From: Chloroflexota bacterium
GTDB taxonomy: Bacteria > Chloroflexota > Limnocylindria > Limnocylindrales > Limnocylindraceae
NCBI GenBank assembly: GCA_016463555.1
Contig: JAEMRB010000028.1
Location: 1 to 10,520, forward strand
Length of the DNA: 10,520 nt
Direction of reading: 5' to 3'
The translations under genes and the position numbers were made by a program. Below are positions 7,602 to 10,520 of this stretch, in pieces. Numbering within the stretch: position 1 is the first letter of the stretch; each line of letters begins with the position of its first letter. Under the pieces are notes generated by a model, which searched no databases, was not told where the DNA came from, and saw nothing but the letters and a program-made list of their open reading frames with translations.

Positions 7602-8119
7602 ACAGCCTGGCGCGCATTCGCCGCGTCGCAGTCGCACTCCTCACCGCTAGCCTGATCGCCGCCTGCGGCGGCCCCACCGCCAGCAGCGACGACCTTATGG
7701 GCCGAACGATGCGGATCGGCGAGGCGCATCCACTCACTGACCCAACGGCCACGTTCACCTCGTGGCCGGAGGTTGCGGGTGGCAACCAGCGAATCCTGTT
7801 GAACTTCTGGGCGAGCTGGTGCATCCCCTGCCGCGATGAGATTCCGCTCCTCTTCGACTACACCGCAAGCTTCGCCTCGGGAGCAACGGTGATCGGCGTG
7901 CTCTACAAGGATGCGGCTGGGCCGGCGGCAGCCACCGCAGCAGAGCTCGGTGCAACCTGGGTGACGCTGATCGATGCCGACGGTGCTATCGCCGCACAGG
8001 TGCCGGTAAATGCCGCGCCGCTCACCCTGCTCCTCGACGCAAGCGGCGTGGTGCTCGACTACCGCGTCGGTCCCTTCATCAGCGTCGCAGAGATCGCTGA
8101 ATTCGCCGACGGCCCATAG
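7598..8119 (+). CDS. TlpA/ResA-like thioredoxin lipoprotein
   Basis: A 173-residue exported thioredoxin-fold protein. A basic N-terminus, hydrophobic stretch and lipobox IAAC (C23) indicate lipidation and membrane anchoring outside the cytoplasm. The fold follows: LLNFWASWCIPCRDEIP (67-83) contains the redox pair C75/C78 with the WCxxC context of TlpA/ResA proteins, then VIGVLYKD (98-105), and P141 in NAAPLTLLLD is in the position of the conserved cis-proline, although the usual GVP there is changed. Such proteins reduce cysteines of apocytochrome c or of the copper site of oxidases. The GTG start overlaps the cupredoxin stop as GTGA, so translation is coupled, which supports a role in maturing the same electron-transfer system. 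Exact substrate is not determined by the sequence. Confidence 0.9.
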   Translation: MNSLARIRRVAVALLTASLIAACGGPTASSDDLMGRTMRIGEAHPLTDPTATFTSWPEVAGGNQRILLNFWASWCIPCRDEIPLLFDYTASFASGATVIGVLYKDAAGPAAATAAELGATWVTLIDADGAIAAQVPVNAAPLTLLLDASGVVLDYRVGPFISVAEIAEFADGP

Positions 8120-8121
8120 GC

Positions 8122-8142
8122 GGGCATGCCCCGATACGGGGG
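8122..8142. terminator. Possible bidirectional hairpin between convergent genes
   Basis: Just after the thioredoxin stop and downstream of the convergent tRNA-Met lie a perfect 10-bp palindrome (GGGCATGCCC, 8122-8131) and a 5-bp stem CCCCG-ATA-CGGGG (8129-8141) sharing bases, so only one can form. There is no T-run on either side, so this is a weak terminator candidate placed mainly by position. Confidence 0.3.
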
Positions 8143-8153
8143 TGATGTCCTGT

Positions 8154-8228
8154 TGGTTGCGGGGGATGGATTCGAACCACCGACCTTCGGGTTATGAGCC
8201 CGACGAGCTGCCACTGCTCCACCCCGCT
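8154..8228 (-). tRNA. Initiator tRNA-Met (CAT)
   Basis: A complete cloverleaf with anticodon CAT in the loop CTCATAA and an encoded 3' CCA (8154-8156). Three features mark it as the initiator rather than elongator tRNA: position 1 (A) and 72 (A) do not pair, three consecutive G-C pairs (GGG/CCC) adjoin the anticodon loop, and the D stem has A11-T24. T arm GGTGG-TTCGAAT-CCATC contains one G-T pair. Most bacterial initiators have C1-A72, so A-A is a less usual mismatch. Without the CCA it ends at 8157. Confidence 0.95.
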
Positions 8229-8233
8229 CGCGA

Positions 8234-8262
8234 AGTATCGGCAGCGCGGGGCAAACCGTCAA
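8234..8262 (-). promoter_or_regulatory. Promoter of the initiator tRNA gene
   Basis: On the minus strand TTGACG (8262 to 8257) and GATACT (8239 to 8234) are separated by exactly 17 bases, the best sigma-70-type promoter in the window. The -10 ends 5-6 bases before the mature tRNA 5' end, so the transcript would begin at tRNA position 1 or 2, with almost no leader. It lies between the rhodanese stop and the tRNA, giving the tRNA its own promoter. Confidence 0.75.
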
Positions 8263-8271
8263 ATGCGCAGC

Positions 8272-8601
8272 TTATTCCCCGTACGTAACGGGGAGCCCTG
8301 CGGCCTCCCAGTCGGTAATGCCACCCGCGAGGTTCGCAACGTTCGTGCGGCCGGCGGTGCGCAGCGCTAGCGCCGCCTGACCTGAACGACCACCTGAGTG
8401 GCACTGCATGATCAGCGCCCGACCTGCGGGGATTTCGTCTTGGCGTGCGACAAACTGCGAGAGAGGGATCAGCAGTGCACCAGGGATGCGCACCTCGTTC
8501 CACTCCGACTCTTCACGAACATCGATCATCAACGGGGCATCGGGTCCTTCGAGGAGTGCCGCCGCCTCTGCGGGGGCGAGTATCAACGGGAGACCGCTCA
8601 C
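8272..8601 (-). CDS. Single-domain rhodanese-like protein
   Basis: A 109-residue cytoplasmic protein made of one rhodanese domain. LMIDVREESEW (24-34) and RIPGALLIPLSQF (38-50) are family motifs, and CHSGGRS (67-73) is the active-site loop with C67 as the sulfur-carrying cysteine; LAGGITDWEAAGLPV (91-105) is the typical end. It would transfer sulfane sulfur, but the acceptor is unknown. The GTG start shares one base with the TAG stop of the DUF2203 gene, so the two are an operon. The last codons overlap a 6-bp hairpin (8277-8293, CCCCGT/ACGGGG with a 5-base loop), with no T-run after it. An initiator tRNA with its own promoter follows on the same strand. Confidence 0.93.
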   Translation of the reverse strand: MSGLPLILAPAEAAALLEGPDAPLMIDVREESEWNEVRIPGALLIPLSQFVARQDEIPAGRALIMQCHSGGRSGQAALALRTAGRTNVANLAGGITDWEAAGLPVTYGE

Positions 8602-9098
8602 TAGCGCTCGGATTCGGCGGATGCGGCGAGGCGGCGCAGGAACTCGGCGACCGGCAGTCGCGAACCGTAGCCGTCGCCCATGTTGTGGGCGAAGAGCACC
8701 TCGTCACCATCCCCCTCCTCCCAGCAGAGCAGGAACTGGTGCCCGAAGGCGATCGCTGGAAAGTCGACGAGGCCACGATCAATATCGCGCAGCTCAACGC
8801 CGCGGCCGGTGACCCGATCGACGCTCGCCTGCATCTGATCTACCGCCGCCCGAATGCGCATCTCAACCACGGAGCTACTGGCGAGTTTGTCGCGAAGGTC
8901 AGGGTCGAGGTCGGCCGGCTGCAGCTGATTCTGGTCGGCGCCACCTGGCAGGGCGCCCATGCGCTCGAGGCGGCGGAGGCGCAGCAGGTCATCCTTCATG
9001 CGCTCGAGTTCGATGCGCTGGTCGCGGAGGAGGCTGATGATCGGGCGCAGCCCGGCCAACTCCTTCGTTGCCGCGTCAATCGTCCATGAACGCCTCAT
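8601..9098 (-). CDS. DUF2203 family protein
   Basis: A 165-residue cytoplasmic protein of the uncharacterised DUF2203 family. The opening RRSWTIDAATKELAGLRPII (2-21) matches the family start, residues about 25-95 are helical and charged and could form a coiled coil, and the signature RGVELRDIDRGLVDFPA (99-115) is followed by a LCWEEGD segment (124-130) and a His/Gly region (138-146). No enzymatic role is known to me for the family. The ATG at 9098 fits the family N-terminus. The nearest ribosome-site-like bases are poor, while GAGAAT ends six bases upstream, which would allow a leaderless transcript. It is divergent from tRNA-Lys and forms an operon with the rhodanese gene. Confidence 0.88.
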   Translation of the reverse strand: MRRSWTIDAATKELAGLRPIISLLRDQRIELERMKDDLLRLRRLERMGALPGGADQNQLQPADLDPDLRDKLASSSVVEMRIRAAVDQMQASVDRVTGRGVELRDIDRGLVDFPAIAFGHQFLLCWEEGDGDEVLFAHNMGDGYGSRLPVAEFLRRLAASAESER

Positions 9099-9104
9099 GC
9101 CCCT

Positions 9105-9150
9105 ATTCTCCCACGCCCAGGGCTCATAACGCGGCCCGCCGTGGGAGAAT
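9105..9150. promoter_or_regulatory. Inverted repeat with divergent -10-like boxes between DUF2203 and tRNA-Lys genes
   Basis: Perfect 11-base inverted arms, ATTCTCCCACG (9105-9115) and CGTGGGAGAAT (9140-9150), flank a 24-base spacer that itself contains GGGC/GCCC. Each arm ends with GAGAAT reading toward its gene, and in both cases the last T is 7 bases before the first base of the gene product: the DUF2203 ATG (9098) and the tRNA-Lys G1 (9157). This looks like a pair of back-to-back promoters or an operator over them. No good -35 is seen in either direction. Confidence 0.55.
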
Positions 9151-9156
9151 CTGCGC

Positions 9157-9231
9157 GGGCCGGTAGCTCAGCGGTAGAGCAGGGGTCTTTTAAACCCTTG
9201 GTCGCGGGTTCGAACCCCGCTCGGCTCACCA
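9157..9231 (+). tRNA. tRNA-Lys (TTT)
   Basis: A complete 75-base tRNA with CCA encoded at its end (9229-9231). Acceptor stem GGGCCGG pairs with TCGGCTC, including two G-T pairs; the D stem is GCTC/GAGC; the anticodon stem GGGGT/ACCCT carries the loop CTTTTAA with anticodon TTT; the T arm GCGGG-TTCGAAC-CCCGC is perfect. It ends 4 bases before the stop of the convergent Pr6Pr gene. Confidence 0.96.
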
Positions 9232-9235
9232 ACTC

Positions 9236-9922
9236 CTATGCGTTCCCCCGTCGCCGAAGCAGGCGCTCGGCGCCCAGATAGAGGAGCGCCACGACGTACC
9301 CGCCAACGATGACGCCGCCCATCAACATCAGGACCGATGCGTATCCGTACTTAATGACGTTGAAGAACCCATACGGATAGACCGAGGCAATCGCGCCGTG
9401 CACCAACGTATAGGCCAGATACGCGATCGGAATGATGAAGACGGCGAACGTATCGCCGAGCGGGAATCGGCCGCGCGGTCCTGCGATGGCCCAGACGAGG
9501 ATCGTCAGCACGGGGGTGATGTAGTGCTGCAACAGATTGGTCACCGCGAACCAACTCTGCGGGTTTGCTGAGCCTGCGAGAAGGAGGTGGTAGAGCACCA
9601 TCGTCATCGTGATCATCAGAAGCCCAGTGTTCCGAAGGCGGTTGAAGATCCGACCCGTGCGTTCTGGGTTGAGGTAGAGCGCCGTCAGGGTGATTGCCAC
9701 CACAATGTTGGACCAGGTGGTGAAGTATCCGTGGGAGTCGAACACGCGACCGATGGCTCCAGCGAGTCCCTCTGCATGGCCACCAAACAAGTTGCTGCCT
9801 GGGTCGTATGGAGTGCTCCGCGGCACTAGGCCGAAAATGTTCACTATCTGCACCATGACGTAGCCGAGCCACGCGATGAACGCATTGATGCCGTAGAGGC
9901 GCTTGGCGGTTGCTGTGTTCAT
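9236..9922 (-). CDS. Pr6Pr-type integral membrane protein
   Basis: A 228-residue protein with about six membrane helices, recognisable as the bacterial Pr6Pr family, related to the FAR-17a/AIG1 family. Family features include HGYFTTWSNIVV (64-75), VLYHLLLAG (109-117) and LQHYITPVL (131-139), then GPRGR (148-152), AYLAYTLVHGA (167-177) and YPYGFFNV (182-189). Eukaryotic AIG1 proteins use a conserved Thr and His for fatty-ester hydrolysis; T68/T69 and H133 are possible counterparts, which is an inference. The ATG at 9922 is chosen because GGAGG lies five bases upstream; a GTG four codons earlier would place the start inside that site. It is convergent with tRNA-Lys and lies downstream of the kelch-like gene, separated by 63 bp. 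Confidence 0.87.
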   Translation of the reverse strand: MNTATAKRLYGINAFIAWLGYVMVQIVNIFGLVPRSTPYDPGSNLFGGHAEGLAGAIGRVFDSHGYFTTWSNIVVAITLTALYLNPERTGRIFNRLRNTGLLMITMTMVLYHLLLAGSANPQSWFAVTNLLQHYITPVLTILVWAIAGPRGRFPLGDTFAVFIIPIAYLAYTLVHGAIASVYPYGFFNVIKYGYASVLMLMGGVIVGGYVVALLYLGAERLLRRRGNA

Positions 9923-9967
9923 GTTTCCTCCCACTTCACACCCGGGCAGGTGTTTCGCGGAAGTATA
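9923..9967 (-). promoter_or_regulatory. Leader and putative -10 of the Pr6Pr gene
   Basis: On the minus strand TATACT (9967 to 9962) is a good -10 box, predicting a start near 9955. The short leader contains ACACC/GGTGT (about 9937-9953), a 5-bp stem with a six-base loop, followed by the ribosome site GGGAGG. No convincing -35 was found, so readthrough from the gene upstream is also possible. Confidence 0.4.
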
Positions 9968-9985
9968 CGGCGGCAGCGAGTCGAA

Positions 9986-10520
9986 CTAGCGGGCGGATGC
10001 GCCCTTGCGGCCGAGCTTCGCGCCGACCCACGCACGGAAGCGCTCACGCTGCCCGTAGGCGACTGCGGCACCGAGCATGATCACGAAGTTGAGTGTCCAT
10101 GCGCCCGCTGCAGAGAGGAAGCCGATCTGCTGACCAACCTCACCCTGGAGGGCCAAGCCAGGAACGGTGAGGCCGAAGAGGCCGACGCGGAAGACGGGCG
10201 CCTTTGGCGATGTGCCGGCAGAGAGTGCCCCCGCGCTATATGCGCCAGAGGCATCCGCACCGCCGAGAAGGAGCACATGCGCACCGATCACAACGCCGCT
10301 CGCGCCGACTCGCGCGCCGTCTGCAGGAAGATTGCTCAACTCAACAGCGGTCCAGGTGGTGATACCCGTCGCGGCGGCTGGCGCCGCCCAAAGCAGGCTT
10401 GTCGTTGCCGCTCCATCGATCGTGCCGCCAGCCATATAGAGGGTGCCGTTGGCACTCCACATTGCGGCACCATCGCGTGGGGTTGGCAGGTTGCCTTCGC
10501 CCTCCGTTGCACGCCAGCGG
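9986..10520 (-). CDS. Kelch-like membrane-anchored protein (5' part outside window)
   Basis: The frame is open to the right edge, so this is the C-terminal 177 residues of a longer protein. At least two units resemble kelch repeats: one around LPTPRDGAAMWSANGTLYMAGG and one around LPADGARVGASGVVIGAHVLLLGG, each with a hydrophobic strand ending in a GG pair after a short variable region. An extended segment follows, then a hydrophobic helix (about 23-24 residues, AGAWTLNFVIMLGAAVAYG) and a basic tail RERFRAWVGAKLGRKGASAR, giving a single C-terminal membrane anchor with the propeller outside. A Met at 10462 is internal, not the start. Function cannot be told from this part. The stop is followed 63 bp later by the Pr6Pr start. 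Confidence 0.75.
   Translation of the reverse strand, partial: RWRATEGEGNLPTPRDGAAMWSANGTLYMAGGTIDGAATTSLLWAAPAAATGITTWTAVELSNLPADGARVGASGVVIGAHVLLLGGADASGAYSAGALSAGTSPKAPVFRVGLFGLTVPGLALQGEVGQQIGFLSAAGAWTLNFVIMLGAAVAYGQRERFRAWVGAKLGRKGASAR

Noticed and set aside
8277..8293. Hairpin CCCCGT/ACGGGG as a terminator after the rhodanese gene
   Set aside because: The stem lies within the last codons, has no T-run after it, and may be only codon use; not called as a separate terminator.
8445..9089. Plus-strand open frame of 214 codons
   Set aside because: It lies opposite the rhodanese and DUF2203 genes, both recognised families, and has no family match or ribosome site.
9923..9934. Earlier GTG start for the Pr6Pr protein
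   Set aside because: It would put the GGAGG ribosome site inside the coding region; the ATG at 9922 has ideal spacing.

Overview
The window is GC-rich (about 60% or more by eye) and densely coded, with no gene-free stretch longer than about 150 bases. The organism is probably a bacterium of the Chloroflexota (a Limnocylindria-type lineage would fit), with Actinomycetota as the alternative. This is inferred from the fused alpha/gamma 2-oxoacid:ferredoxin oxidoreductase, the seven-iron ferredoxin, the caa3-type CtaG, a DUF2203 protein and a Pr6Pr-type membrane protein, plus frequent GTG/TTG starts and GTGA overlaps. No marker gene settles the phylum.

Layout, left to right. (1) 1-3384, minus strand: an unrecognised four-helix membrane protein, then korA and korB (korB cut by the left edge). 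(2) 3423-3815, plus strand: a small lipoprotein sharing a 38-bp divergent upstream region with group 1. (3) 3822-6241, minus strand: ctaG, a YHS-domain protein, a seven-iron ferredoxin and a methyltransferase with an N-terminal zinc-ribbon-like segment. (4) 6336-8119, plus strand and divergent from ctaG: a 54-residue two-helix protein, a fusion of two repeated membrane units with a type 1 copper (cupredoxin) domain, and a TlpA-like thioredoxin lipoprotein. (5) 8154-9098, minus strand: a DUF2203 protein, a rhodanese and an initiator tRNA-Met with its own promoter. (6) 9157-9231, plus strand: tRNA-Lys(TTT). (7) 9236-10520, minus strand: a Pr6Pr-type membrane protein and the C-terminal part of a kelch-like membrane-anchored protein cut by the right edge.

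Two themes stand out. One is ferredoxin-linked central carbon metabolism: KorAB oxidises a 2-oxoacid to acyl-CoA and needs a low-potential ferredoxin, and one is encoded nearby. The other is copper and respiration: CtaG, a YHS protein, a membrane-anchored cupredoxin and a thioredoxin are arranged around one divergent promoter region, suggesting an assembly or electron-transfer module for a haem-copper oxidase whose catalytic subunits lie outside the window. A third observation is regulatory: several -10-like hexamers end exactly six bases before a start codon or a mature tRNA 5' end, suggesting leaderless transcription.
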